This document shows positions 14,030-26,672 of a stretch of DNA of 64,000 bases, in pieces (position 1 is the stretch's first letter; the number at the start of each line of letters is the position of its first letter). Source of the stretch: Eremophila alpestris peregrina. Taxonomy: Eukaryota; Chordata; Aves; Passeriformes; Alaudidae. The position numbers and the translations under genes are program-made. The stretch spans positions 128,886 through 192,885 of the forward strand of contig WMCF01000152.1 in NCBI GenBank assembly GCA_009792885.1, in the 5' to 3' direction. Under the pieces are notes generated by a model that worked only from the letters and a program-made list of their open reading frames with translations, was not told where the DNA came from and did not search any database.

Positions 14030-16215
14030 TTGGTAATAATGAGTACAATACTAAGATTTCCATTTGCTTGTGTGATTGCAGTACTTAAGTTTGCACACAG
14101 TAATTAAGGAATGCAAAATTCTCAGAGAAAAGATCAGAGGACAATTTAGTGGTGGTAGGGCTAGTTCCTAGAAAAATATTGGACACAGTTATCAATGGTT
14201 AATTATAAAGGCTTAACACGTATCTTAAAGCAGAAGTTACTACAGTGTCATCATTTACAGAACTTAATGGCTTGGGAACACGTGGTATCAATTCAGAAAT
14301 CCCAGGATTTTAGGGTGATTCATTATGACAAGAAATAATTGGATGAAGCTAGAAAAAGAGTGAGTCTGAGCAGAGAGTAAGAAAAGCTTACTAATAGTAA
14401 AGTTTTGGAAGCACTGAAATAGGTGATCCGGGGAGGGATGGCTTTCTTGTTACTCAGAGTCTTGAAGACAAGGTTGCATAAACATCCAATGCATGAATAT
14501 GAACCTAAAGACAGGATTTTCCATGTAACAATCTGAATTTATGTAGCCCTGCCTTGGCCTGCCCATCAGTGAACTTGGTTTCAGTATTAAAAAAAGGAAA
14601 TGTCTATTAAGTTGGTTAAAAGTGGCTTGAATCAGTTTGCATTTGAGGTTCTCTGTTCTACTCACTGTCATGAACTGATCAAAGGTACATATTGCTTTGA
14701 ATTTACTCATGAAATGTGAGTCCTCAACTGGAAAGTTCAGAATTAGCCAAAATATTGTGGTTGAGGGCACCTTTGAGTTCAGTTCAAAGCGAAAATTCTC
14801 GGACAGGCCAGGTGATTTCTGACACGAGTTGGTGAGCTCCAGCTGCAAAGTGTACTGGGAAGGAATCCAGGTCTGGGACCAGCACCATGCAGGCAGCAAT
14901 CCCACGGGGCTGAGCAGGAGTGTGGGTGCAGAGAGTAAGGGCTGCTCCCCGGCTTCCCTTTTGGTGCTCCTTGCACGGCCAGAAAATGCACACACAATAC
15001 ATGCAGGTGATTAATGAGTTGAAACTAATTAAAAAGTGCCCGAATTTCCATCCAAGCATTGTGTCCATGTCTCTATTCCAGAGGGAGCAGTCGTCCAACT
15101 AGCTAAGTTCGAACTTGCTGAAGCTCCCAACTGGTTAGGAAGTGAGGTTTGGGCTATTTTCTCTGTTAATAAACCTCAGAGGCTACAGCAGAGGCAGCTA
15201 TTACTGAAATCTGCTGGATCCTCTTCCAAGGAGGAGTGGTAAATTACGTGGAGTAAAGCAAAGGACAGATAGACTGCTGTGGAAGCAGCAGACACCCCTC
15301 CCTGGGTGGGGTGGATTTCCCAGGACAGCTTGGATGTGAGTGGATCACCAGCCCAGCTCCCCGACCTGCTGCACCTCACCTAATTGTGCTTTGGATAACA
15401 AGCTGGGGACATAATTAGAAGTGTAAGAGCAATGAAAGACATTGCAGGTTGTTTCACACCTCCTGATAAATGGGAAAATAATTAGATCCAGTATAGTGTC
15501 ACATAGCATGCTGTGTGGCTGATTCTGTAAGCGTGGTTTTGGGAGGAGAGTGGGATTAACAGAATGACTCTGGAAAATTGTGTTCAATCCCCAGGCACTT
15601 GGAAGCATAATTTCATTTTTTATGAGAAATTTTAGCAATAACTGTGAGGAATTTTTGCCCATTTGGGGAATTATGCCATTTCTACTTGGTGGGAAAATAC
15701 GAGTGCCTTGGTATCTTTAAAGGAAAAAAATAGTGGGCTGCAAAAAGTGTCAGTAGCTTTGGTCATTCTGATGTTATAAAAAGGCAAATCTAATCAATGA
15801 ATATTTGTTGATTTTTCAAACTTAAGGGTCACAGCGAAAATCTGTCTGAAAATATCTTGGAGACCAGTCCTTATGGGCTCATCCTGATTTTGCTGTTTCA
15901 TTTGACCACGCTTCACTACACAGGAGGGTGGCTTTGTGGGTCAAACAAATCTGCAGCTTAAGAGACTTGTAACTTAAATCTACAGACTGGGAATGAGCTG
16001 CCATTTCTCCTGAGAGAAGGAGAGTAGCAAGAGGTATTTCAAGTTATTATTGTTTTTTTTTGTAGCTAATGGCTTCTCATGATAGCTTTGGAGATCACTT
16101 TGTCTCCTTGGTCACAATAGGTCTGGCTGTGAAAATACCTGTGAAATTGCTCCCTGAAATTTGGAGGTAATGGTTGCTTGTGCAGGGGTCCTCTGATGGA
16201 AAAAATAAGTAAGGT

Positions 16216-16247
16216 AAAAAAAAAAAAAAGAAAAAAAAGAAGAAGAA
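16216..16247. repeat. Polypurine (A/G) tract
   Basis: About 32 bases made only of A and G, beginning with an A13 run and ending in AAG units. It is low-complexity sequence with potential for triplex structure; there is no sign it is a retroposon tail. Confidence 0.75.
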
Positions 16248-19200
16248 ATTTGCTATACCCAAGCATCCCTAGCTCTGAACACCCTGCTGTAAAGTCAGAG
16301 TGACTTGTCCAGGGACTGTGACAATTTGCAGGATGACAATATCCAGCCCCTGATCAGCTCAATTATACTGACAAAAGCTGCCTGGATACCGATGGGCAAT
16401 AATCCTTTTCAGCATGGAGATTCAAGCAGAAATGACAGCTTTCAAATGCTTATGGCATCATTATCTGTGCCCAGAAATCATCTTGGGGAAATAACACACC
16501 AATCTCTACCAGAGGCAGTTGGAAGCAAGGAACTTGAAAAGCACTTTCACATTGCTAAATTCTACAGAAAAATGCTTTGCCATGCACTGTGCACTGTGCA
16601 TGACCTGCCCATATTGCATATGCAGTAAATACCCTGGCCACAAGCAAACCTCCTCCTGTTTCCTGCCACATCAATAAAAGAGATGGGAGGAACAGACAGG
16701 CCACTGCAAACAAGCATTCTCCCAGGGAGTGTAAGAATGACTTATTTGATGGAAAACTACCATAGGATCTATCATCTAATATAAATTATGACTCAAATGT
16801 GGCTTTTTTTGTCTTGTTCAGGTCATATTGTGCCATTCCATTTTTTTATATTTTGCTGGGTCTCTGAGAGTCTCTAGCAGGATGTGATTGCGTGGTGTGA
16901 TAAAATTAAGGGCAACAAGTTTGCTGTGCATCATAGCATCTTATCTATGGTATTGACAAACTCATCCACATCAGAAATGAATAATTTATGGTGATTTGTA
17001 CTTTTCTGTCCTTTCTCACCGTATTCCAAAGGATCAGGAAGCAAGCAGACGTGTCAGGGTGCCTTCATTGCTCCTGGTGCTGACCAGGAGCAGACCCCAG
17101 CTGATAGAAACTCTGTGCACAGCTCTGGTCCTCTCTTTGCTCCCTGCAGTGTCTGAGATAATTCCCTGTGCCCCAGGAGGGATTTCTGATGGAGCCTGGA
17201 AGTGGCTAAGCCATACAGCAGGGTGATGGTCAGAAAGAGAGGGGGAAAAAAGAGTTCCTTAGGGAAAATCTTCAAAGGGTAAAATTGTTGACCCCCAGCT
17301 GAACATTGCACCTGACCAGCCAGGGACAGATTTCACTATGAGGGCTCTACTGATGGCAATGAGATGTGGGAACTTGCAATAGCCAAAAGTCTGTGAAAGC
17401 ACTATGAATCTACCTTGCCAGACTCAACTTTCCAATATCTTTTTTTTATGAAATCTGAATTCTCTGCTTTCCACTTTCATAAATTGTCATAACTTTGAAT
17501 AATCACAGGGAAAAAAAAAAAGTAGAAGTTTCTCATATGTTTCTTTACTTATGACTCCTTACTTCAAATATTTCTACAATTGCATCCAGTGTTATAAAAC
17601 TTCTTTAGGGAAAAAGTCCCAATCTTTTAAAGTCATTTAAAGTGAGAGGTTTTTCCATCCTACTGACCGTTCTTATTACACTTCTCTCTGCATCTTTCAT
17701 GTTTAATCTGCAATATCTTTTCTAAAATGACCTCATGAATATTCTACACAACTTTTGTAGCTGAAGCCATACTCTGAATTCTTGAACTCCTTTTTCCCCA
17801 TGCACTTTGTCATCTGATCCACTTGTTAAATTAACTCACTTTTGGATGGGTATGGCTGTACACAGGAAGAAAGGGATACTTTTTTACATCATTAACCACA
17901 GCTGCAGGGTTATTGCCAGCTCCCTTTCTTCAGCTGAGGCTTTTGGACCTCAGCAAATAAACAGTTCCCTCTGGCATTGAACTTTGTCACTTCTTGTGTC
18001 ATAACTTTCCATCACCAGTGAGCAGCCTTACTCTGCTGCTCACCTTCCTTCCAGGTGATTAGGAAATATATTAAGCATTTGATCTAACACAGAGCCTTGT
18101 AGTACTTTTAAAAACAGTAAACCCAAACCTCTACTCAATCTCTTACTGTGCTTCTGAGTCATCAAAATGTTCTGACTTTAATGTGCTAAATGCTCCAGGA
18201 CAAGATTTTTTGGTCAGGCTGTGCCTATAGTGTCAACCAGGTTTTGTTTTATTAATTACTTGACTTTGCTAGTTTGAATCATCTGATTAAAAAAAAGTGA
18301 GCTGACTTTTTCCTCACAAAGGCCATTGGTTTAACTCACTCCTGCTACAATACCAGACAACTTCATATTCTGCTTGTAAGTAACATTTTGACCAGATTTT
18401 CAAAGGTACAGCTGTCAGGGTAACCCACACTAATGCCTCTGCTGACCTCTGAATTACTGTTCTAAACACCAGCTATCCACAAGTCCTCCAAACCCCAGGT
18501 TGTTTTTAATGGCAGATCACATATCTTTGCAAGCAGCTCACCATTTTTATTTCTGAACTCCTTCAGGGCCCATAAATGTGTGACATCTGGGCATCCACAG
18601 TGATAGCAGGAGACAGCTTGGGAAAATAAAAATGAGCCTTGTCTATAAATCAGCCTGGCAAGGAGCCACCATGTCAGTAATTCTTGGAAGGCTTTTGGAA
18701 ACCTTGCAGTTCAAGTTTTTCTTACCCCAGCGTGTGCCAGGCAGCCATAGCTGCTCAACCAGGCTTTATTCTATAATCTGGTAATATGCACATTATTAAA
18801 ATCTAATTTTAGGCACATTTATTATCGGATCCATGAACAGGCACATGTGTAAAGGACAAGAGAAAATAAGGGGAGGAACATATTTTATACATTTTTACAT
18901 CTCCATTTCTGTAGTAGTGGTTTTGGTTTTTTCTTTTGTTTTTTCCTGAGAGGTAATGTGAGTTTTTCATCCCTGGAGTGGAAATGAAAATTTTAGCTTT
19001 GCATGTTTCAGGGAGGAAGCTTTGATTCCTCAAGAAGAAGAAAAGCACAAAAAGCTCCTGTCAAACAGCACGTATCTTCCCTCATTTTAGCAGTGCTAGA
19101 TGCTTAGTTTGAGAGAATCTTTCTGTTCAGAGACACGTTTTTTTAAACAGAGGGTGGTTATAAGATCACAATACAAACACAGCTGTGTCCTGTGCATTGT

Positions 19201-19273
19201 TTTGCACATTAGGAACAAAGCAGGATGCTTTCTCCCATTCATTAAAGACACAGAGTTGATTTTTTTTCCCTCT

Positions 19274-19332
19274 AAGATTTCTTGCATCTTTGAGGTCCCT
19301 TTCAACCCAAACCATTCTGTGCTTCTGTGATA
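19274..19332 (+). mobile_element. CR1 LINE 3'-end remnant, plus orientation
   Basis: The 'tgaggtccctttcaaccc' block at about 19290, followed by 'aaaccattctgtg' and 'cttctgtgat', matches the terminal portion of a plus-strand CR1 including two tail-like octamer units. Only about 60 bp remain and the 5' side is lost. No flanking duplication is visible, as expected for CR1. Confidence 0.75.
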
Positions 19333-19791
19333 AAGATACACTCTGTGCAAGGCAGTTCAAACATTAAAAGCAATTCCTGAATGAATGGACTTCAATTTTC
19401 CACCTTTATTTTTTTTCCTAGTGGAAAATGATGTTTCCATTTGGAATTTCCATTATTTTTATCAAACTACCATTTTATTGTCAAAAATGCTGCCAGGCAG
19501 AAATTGGATACTCACTTTGAGCGCCCTCAGTGCGAAATGGAAGAAGAAAGATCATTGTTTCAGCTGCCTTGTTCTTCAGGACAGATGAAACATTGAAATA
19601 TTAAAATTTCCTGAGGCTAAAAAGTTTTAAATTCACCCTTTTTTTTCCACAGGAAGCAGCCAGATGTGGTCAAGCAGATGTCTGCAGGCATGGGATGATC
19701 ATGTGGTGATTAGAAAGTCACATTTTCCTTGTGTTTCCTGGCCTGAATTTCACACATCCACAGAGCTCCAAGAGCTCCCAGTTTAACACAG
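19333..19791. other. Short non-coding unique stretch
   Basis: No gene, repeat or structured element was recognised between the two neighbouring CR1 remnants. The stretch is AT-rich with a T-run near 19410 and another near 19642. Confidence 0.6.
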
Positions 19792-19917
19792 GATCATAAA
19801 ATCATGGAATGGCCTGGATTGGGAAGGACCTTAAAGACCATCTTGTTCCAATCCTCCTGCCACTGGGAAAACCTTCCACTAGACCAGTGCTCAAACCCCC
19901 ATCCAATTCTGCCCTTG
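19792..19917 (-). mobile_element. CR1 LINE 3'-end fragment, minus orientation
   Basis: 'atcataaaatcatggaatgg' at 19793 is a diverged octamer tail in reverse complement. It is followed by 'attgggaaggaccttaaaga' and by the complement of the usual CR1 text 'aaccttccactagaccag' (about 19870). About 125 bp are preserved and the copy is 5'-truncated near 19917. It is old and immobile. Confidence 0.85.
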
Positions 19918-22900
19918 ATTATCCTCCTGTATTTTGTACTCCTTTTGAGACAAGGAATTGACTCCCAAACAACCATTGCCATGGTTCCTTGAGAAGGAAT
20001 TTTTGGCCAAGCTTCTGCCCTTGGGCTGGAAATTCCCAGTCTTTGGCTGAGAACATCCCATGGGATGCATTCAGGAGTGCAGCACACAATGAGGACCAGG
20101 CAGCAGCCTGAGGCTTTGGTGTCAAAAAGTAGCACAGCTTGTACAGCAAGGGCAGCTCAAGGCTGAATTTAAGTGCTCTCCACACTCAGATGTTTAATTT
20201 CAACAAAGCTGCTCTAAAGCCCTGCGTTTCAGAACAGAAATCAAGAGTTAGGAGATGAAGCCTTTGGGGTTTGGGGGCTCTGCAGTAAAGCCTGTGGTGT
20301 GTTTGGACAGAGTATTTTACCAGAGTCCAAGGGACTGGATCATGGGTAACACAAGTGAAAAGGGCAGGGAGATCTGCTTTCCTCACCTCTTCTGGATTAG
20401 AGCTAATGTTAATGATTGCAATAAATTACCCCAAAGCAAATGGCTTTACTTCTGCTAAAGCTTGAACTGGGTAAGCTTTAAGACACTCTCCCAATGCCTC
20501 CTGAAATGCCAGACTCTTCTTGAGTGAACACAGAGGTTGTTTCTGCCTGTCACAGCAAGAAAAATCCAAGGTGTTCCTGCTCTGTTCCTTATACCACCTA
20601 TGCTGGGTGCAGGTGCACAGGATTTTTCAGACAAAAGTGCTAAAGAAGACAGGCAAAATGGATGATTTTGGTACTGGGATACTTTGGTGACACTGCAAAT
20701 CCCTCGGGTGGGATTTGAGAGCTTGGTAGCAAGCACTGTATGCAGGCTTGTGAAATGGGAGCTGCAGCTAAGCAGGCAAAAAATAAAAATGACAGATGAA
20801 AAGATGGGCAAAAGAACAGGAAAATTCTCTGAATACAGAGAAGCAATTCACCCCCAGGAATACTGGCCAAGAAAACTTGAAGGAATGTGAGGGGGAAATC
20901 TGCATTGTCCTAACTAGAGACAAAGGGACCTTATTTTTGGGGATGCTGATTCTCCATGTTTCCCATAAAATCAGCACCCGTTAAATTGTCTCTGACTGAA
21001 CAAGCTCCTCTTGAGGAAGCTGAAATTATTTCTTACTTGGGACAGCCTTGCCCTGTGTGATTTGCTTACAGAAACACAACCCCCCTTGCAATGCTCATCT
21101 CAGCTGAACTTCCATCCTCTGAGTGTGCAGCCAGTTCCTTAGCCATGGACTATCCTTCCTGCCTGCCATAAAACAGTTCCCTGCAGGAAATCTGGCTAAT
21201 TCATTTCCCCCTTTAATTCCAGAGTGCCCAAAGTGTTGCTATACAGCTGCATAAAACTTAAATTTGACCCTCAGCTGCCTCTCTTCTGTCGCCACAGAGC
21301 CACAAGATTGAGGACTTTCTTCTCAGCTCAGCCACAGCACGGTGGGAACCAAAGAGGGAGCAAATGTGGGGATGCTTTAAACGGGCTGTGCTTGTGTTTT
21401 TAGGGATGGGCTCTCCATAACTCTCCTGGTGAAAGCAAACAGAATCTCCGGGCATCATTGCTTTCTGTTTGTCTTGCCTATGATGCCCTGGAGCTACCCA
21501 TAAAGTTTTCAGTTTTAAAATTAAATGGTGCTTAAAGTGATGTGAAAAGACATGAGTCATGAGAGGATGGATGTGTTTGCAGAAAAAAGAGCCTTTCCAG
21601 AGGATTTAATCCTTTCTGCAGAGTGGTTCCCCAGCGTCCATTGAGGAGTTCTGCAGGGGGAAGTTGACAAAAACCTGTTTATGGCTTTTGCCCTCAAGCT
21701 GTGGCACCGAGCTGTAAAAAACCAAGTTGCAGGGAGAAGGATCAGAACTCTCTGAGAAGTTAAGTGAGGCTGTTCCACCTTTCCCATCTCCCCAGGATCG
21801 CTCCATTGCCGCCCCTGGAGGGGAATTAGGAAGTATGAAAAGGTCCTGGCAATAGGAGCCTGTCCCTTGAGTTTCCCCTGTAAAAAGGAAAACATGGATT
21901 TTATTTAATTATTATTACCTTTACTTAATAGAAACCATTAAACTGAAATAACGAAATCGATTGGATAAAATAATAATTGTTTGGCATATGAATTTTTAAT
22001 ATTTAAGAAAATACTTGATTTTTTACTGAGCTAAGGGCACAAGCCTGATTGTTGGATGTGGGTTATTTCTGTGAGGGGATGTCTGCTTTTTGTTCCTGGG
22101 GTTGCTCAGTGCAGGCTGCAGTTGTTAGCTCCTAACAAGTCCATTAGAGGTGCCTTGGAGAGACACTTGTGTGGGGTTATGAATGCATGCAGTGTCTGAA
22201 CGTGCTCCTTGGCTGCTACATAATAAACCTGGGGAGAAATAAAAGCTCTGTGTTGCTATAGTGACCTGTATGGATATAAAAAAGTGTGGATAGTTTCCTT
22301 TGTGGGTGACAGATGCAGGACACTGGTAGCTCAGCCCTTGTCACGCTGCCTGGCTGTGCATGTGCCACACTGTGCATTTCTGTCAGCAGTGCTTCGCATT
22401 TGAAAACCAAATATTTTAGTGCAGCATGGCTGGATTCTGCTTTTTTTGGGGGGTTTTTGAGTTCACATAAGTCAAAGCACTGTTTAGGAAAAAAAAAAGA
22501 AAGGAAACAAAACACAGTTTAGACTTACCCATGGCAACTAAAGCTGGCATAAATATATGTCTATTTTTAAATCATAATACTATGCAGCTCTGCAACATAT
22601 GCTCATCTGCTTGGACACAGTAATAACCATCCAGGCATTGCAACTGTCCTTTAACCCCTCCCTGGCCAAATTACCCATGAGGGGGAGTAAAGTTTGTAAA
22701 GTGAGGTTGCAGAAATGAGAGGGACAGCAGGAGTGGGAGCTGCGCCGGCTCCATCAAAATTCCTGTTGAATAAAAGCACTGAAAAGGGGAGTTCAGAGCT
22801 GATCCACGGGAGGGAAGGTGCTTGGAGTGGTGTCTCAGAGCCAGTGCTCCATTTCTTTGCTGTTTTTAGGCCAACATGCTCATCCAATGCTTAGGACACC

Positions 22901-23514
22901 ACTCAGCTCCTGGAAAAACAACCATTTTTAACTGCACCAATACATGAGTTTGGGGGTGGTTTGGTTTTTCTTTTTGCATGGTGAGGAGTGATGAAGGAAA
23001 AAGAGAGGGATTAAACCTGTTGCTCTGGGAGCTTTATCTTCCTGGGGCTTGTTGGCCCAACATTTTTCAGAAGCAGTGAGGAAGTGGAGTGCAATGCTGA
23101 AAAAAGCAACAACTGACACTAGATTGTGCAGGATAGAATTCCAAACATGTCTAAATGTGGAAGAAGTGGAGGATAAAGGGAAAGTAAATCTCCAGAAACC
23201 TTGACATGAGTGTGAGAGGAAGCCCAGTAGTTCAACCAGTATAATTAGTGCCACAAATTGTGTCAAAATAATCAGCTGGGATTAGTAGAGGTTGAAATGT
23301 TCAGTAATGTCAGATCTGACTTGCTTGTAGCTCCCAGTTATCCTCCAGCTCATGGCATTGCTTCCTGCTGTCACAGCATCCTTGTTTGCAGGTGAGGATA
23401 CTGAGCAGGGTTCCCTTCACTGATATTAAACAAAAAAAAGAGGTGCTTGGCTTTTTCAAATTAACTTTATGGATAAGCTGTGCTGTGTTCTTGGTTCTTT
23501 TTTTTTGACATTGA

Positions 23515-23555
23515 AAGCTCAAGAAGAAAAAAAAAAAAGGGGGGAGGGAGCTCAG
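23515..23555. repeat. Polypurine tract (A-rich then G-rich)
   Basis: An A/G-dominated stretch containing a 12-base A run directly followed by GGGGGGAGGGAG. It has two G runs only, so it is not a complete quadruplex motif. Purine strand asymmetry is the only notable property. Confidence 0.65.
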
Positions 23556-25213
23556 AGAGAAAACCACAATAGAAGGAAAAGGTAAATAAGTAAGAGTCCT
23601 GCTTAATTTAAGGCCCTGACTTTGTATTATCATGACATAGCACACCCAGAGTTCCACATCAGAGAGCTTTTTTTGTGGACCTTTTTGGGATAGCTGCTGC
23701 AGTGGGTGTAACATGGAGCCAAGGTTTTAAACAGGAATTATTTCTTCTTTTTTGTGGTTTTGTTTTGAAATTTTGTTTGATTTTAACGCAGTTTTCCTAT
23801 TTATATCATTTTCTGGTTTGATTTCCATCAACTAACATCTGACACCTTGTCACAGCAAAGACATTGGATGTATTTTCTTTTCTAAGCATTAAAAAAAAAA
23901 GAAGAAAGAGATATGTGGAACTGAATTATAATCAAACAACATCCTCTTTAACTAACATGCTAAGTCATAATACAGATATTTTTTTAAGTAATTAAAATTC
24001 CTGCCATTTCCAATGTCAGGTTCAATTAAACTCAGAGGAACACAGAAAGTGCAAGTTTGTTATGCTATAGCACAGACATTTGCATTACAAATTTTGCTTT
24101 ATAGTCAAGCACACACGACAAAAATTATTACTGTTGTTTATATATGCCATGAAAAACAGTAATCCTCTTTTTCAAACACTTTGGAATTGTTTCTCCCCTT
24201 AAAGGGACACAATGAACTCTTAGTGCTCTGTATTTAAGACAGCCCTGGCAATAAACAAGACCTTGTTCTTATAAATTCATGAATGTTTAGCTTGGTGTAC
24301 ATGAGCACACCCCTAGGGTCTGAAGAAACTACTCATGAATGTAAAAATAACCATGGGTAGATGAGTTTATAGGACAGGTCCTTGCCATTAAGGTAAATTA
24401 AGTAATAAAAAAAGGTTGGTCAAAGGGGTTCTTGTTAAGATCTCCTCAATCTGAATGACAGCAGTGGGAATGAAATTAAAAGTAGATGATGTTTTTAAAG
24501 AAGAATAAAGAATTGACTGTTATACTCATGGAAATATATGTGAGAGCACATATATCTATATAACTATAGATTTAATTCTAACCTCAGTCAAGATAATGAC
24601 TATATAATAAAATGGGTAACACTAAAAAAATGTCAGCATTAAAATATTGACTGTATGTCTGCCATGAAAACCCTGAAAGTAGAGTAGAATTCATTCTCTC
24701 TGTATAGCTAAGATAGCAAAATATAGTTTGTCTTCCTAGGTGCTGAAGCAGCAGTCTGTTTTATACACCAATACAAAGAAAATTGATAGGAGGAGGGGGA
24801 AGCACTGCTTTTATATCACAATCATTTTCAATAATTGCTGTAATTTTCTGGCTGCCTTGCAAACGCCAATTGAAACAGGAAACATAATGGGAGATAATTG
24901 GAAATGCACTGCGTATCATAATCATTGTTCAAGTTACAAAATTACATGGACAAGTCTATATTTCATTGCAGCATGTAATCCACCAAATGGCAGACAGGCT
25001 GCATAATGCAGGTGACTGTGATTCTTTTCAGGGAATTGTTAAATAACTGAATGGTTTTGTGCAGCAGCAGCCTTGACACGGCACCCTCTGTTCCTGCTGT
25101 GTGTCTGGAGGGTTTCATGCATTGCAGAAAATTTGCTGAGCAGCCTGAATCCCAGAAAGTACAAGGTAGGCCTGAATGACCCTGATGAATGGGTTAATAT
25201 GGGGCTTATTCCC

Positions 25214-25231
25214 AGCTCTTATATAAGAGCT
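25214..25231. other. Perfect 18-bp palindrome with TATATAAG centre
   Basis: AGCTCTTATATAAGAGCT is identical to its own reverse complement over 18 bases. The flanking bases (C at 25213 and C at 25232) do not pair. The centre contains a TATA-like CTTATATAAG on both strands. It could bind a symmetric dimer or be coincidental; no transcript is evident next to it. Confidence 0.8.
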
Positions 25232-25388
25232 CCTACTTGAGCAAACTCCCAGAATAACCTGACTTTTATTTCCTGAGCCAGCCACTGGACTGTATCTCAC
25301 CCATCACTGTAGTGTGATGCTTCCCCTTTGCTTAAATGTCTTGCTGGTCTGAATAAGTGAAACTTTGCCATGCTCACTGTTTCCTGTC

Positions 25389-25414
25389 AAATATATTATA
25401 TATATATATATATA
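25389..25414. repeat. (TA)n microsatellite
   Basis: About 26 bases of nearly uninterrupted alternating T and A, with one ATATTATA break near its left end. Confidence 0.85.
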
Positions 25415-26271
25415 ATGGATTCTATATTGTCTGTTCTATATCCTAACCTTCCATTGCAAAGGGACTGTGAATCTTGGTATGTGGTAAAGGCAGCCCCCTC
25501 CACACCACGGAAAGCCAAGGCATGGGTGTCCAACAGGAAACTGATATTTTTGGCAATGGCTGTTACTTTTGGTGCTCATATTGAAATTTAGAGGACAAAT
25601 AAGACAAAATTCCCACATTCACAGGCAAAAAATATGAACCCTGTCACACAAAATGTCATTCTTTGGGTCGTTCCCCAGCACCAAAGCTTGTAAAGAATTC
25701 TTGTCAGGTAGGTTGAAGTTATTGTGCAGCAGTGGGTTTCTGAAAAATGAGGATTTTTAATAGTCAGAAGAGCAGAATTTGCTGAGTAATTTTCTCTAAA
25801 AGGGGTAGGGTTTCTTTCCAATTGCCATTTTTGGCAGCCTCTTTTTGCTACAGGCATCATAATTGCCTGAAATGGAGTGCCAAAAAGAATCTCAAGACAG
25901 AAAATAATTAGCTCAAAACAAGGCAAGTGTTCCCACACCAATAAAAACTGCTTATTCTGTTGGAATTGCAGAAACAGTATCATTTTTTTGTTGGTGGTGG
26001 TGCTGGTGAATCAATGGTGCTATTAATTGCTGAGCTGTTAATTGAACCATTCTAGTTGCACTGTCACTGCTGCAGTTTCCTCCCATACACATGAGCTTTA
26101 AAACAGAGGGGCACTCACTGGTGTCACTTCATTTTCTCAGATGGACATGGAAACCATACTTTTGGCTGGCATCTGGTGGAATTTGATGCCTCCAAAGTTT
26201 CATTAGTTTCCCAAAATGATAAAGCTAATGAAAATGAAGACAGTCCCCATGGATGTGCTGGGTCTGTGTGG

Positions 26272-26355
26272 ATGAGCTGCTTGGGGACATGGCTGTGCTG
26301 GGCTATCAGTGGGACTCCATCCTAGAGGTCTTTTCCAACCTAAATGATTCTGTGA
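26272..26355 (+). mobile_element. CR1 LINE 3'-end fragment, plus orientation
   Basis: The text 'ggggacatggctgtgctggg' at about 26283, then 'tagaggtcttttccaaccta' at about 26324 and 'aatgattctgtgat' at the end, is the plus-strand form of the avian CR1 type whose minus form reads 'ggaaaagacctctaagatca'. About 84 bp remain, ending in one octamer-like tail unit. It is diverged and 5'-truncated. Confidence 0.8.
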
Positions 26356-26631
26356 TGCCATATCAGGCAAAGACAAGAGCATCTTGGTGCCTGCACTTTC
26401 TTTCTCCCCTGGAAAGAAAGTCTCCCTCCTTATTAACATTTTCCATTTCCAGCTGGATTAATATTTATTTTTTTTATATTTATTATGTGAGCGTGGATGC
26501 ACAGAGACACTTTTCTGGATGCATCACAACTGACAGCAAAGCCAAATGATAGCAGGATGTCATTGCACGTGATGAAAGAGTGACACACAATTTTGCAGGC
26601 AACATTAAAATTTCAGTCATGTCCTGTGACT

Positions 26632-26672
26632 AGAAAAAAAAAAAAAAGAAAAAGAAAAAGAGAGAAGAATTT
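26632..26672. repeat. Polypurine A/G tract with AAAAAG units
   Basis: An A14 run is followed by repeated AAAAAG and GAGAGAAG units. About 40 bases carry no pyrimidine. Simple repeat. Confidence 0.8.

Larger units (their letters stand above)
9908..19273. other. Non-coding unique DNA with regulatory-looking blocks
   Basis: No gene was recognised. The stretch holds the longest open frame of the window (13219-13800, 193 codons), which runs through a polypyrimidine tract and then an exon-like block (see findings). 14995-15260 and 15380-15660 are rich in homeodomain-type TAATTA/TAATTG cores and have the mixed composition often seen in conserved non-coding elements. 16305-16628 is an open 107-codon frame starting at TTG with no recognisable family. 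The rest (9908-12900 and 16640-19270) is plain AT-rich unique sequence in which I see nothing specific. Confidence 0.65.
19918..26271. other. Non-coding unique DNA with candidate regulatory block
   Basis: No coding gene was recognised. 21895-22015 is a very AT-rich stretch with a single ATCGAT core. 23515-23555 is a purine-rich run (A12 then G6). 24515-24660 is AT-rich. 24720-25020 is the strongest candidate regulatory block of this stretch (see findings) and is followed by an 18-bp palindrome at 25214. The remainder shows scattered short open frames of 60-130 codons on both strands with no recognised product. Confidence 0.65.

Noticed and set aside
16305..16628. 107-codon frame with protein-like composition
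   Set aside because: It starts at TTG, not ATG, has no recognisable motif or splice context, and sits in sequence resembling non-coding DNA.
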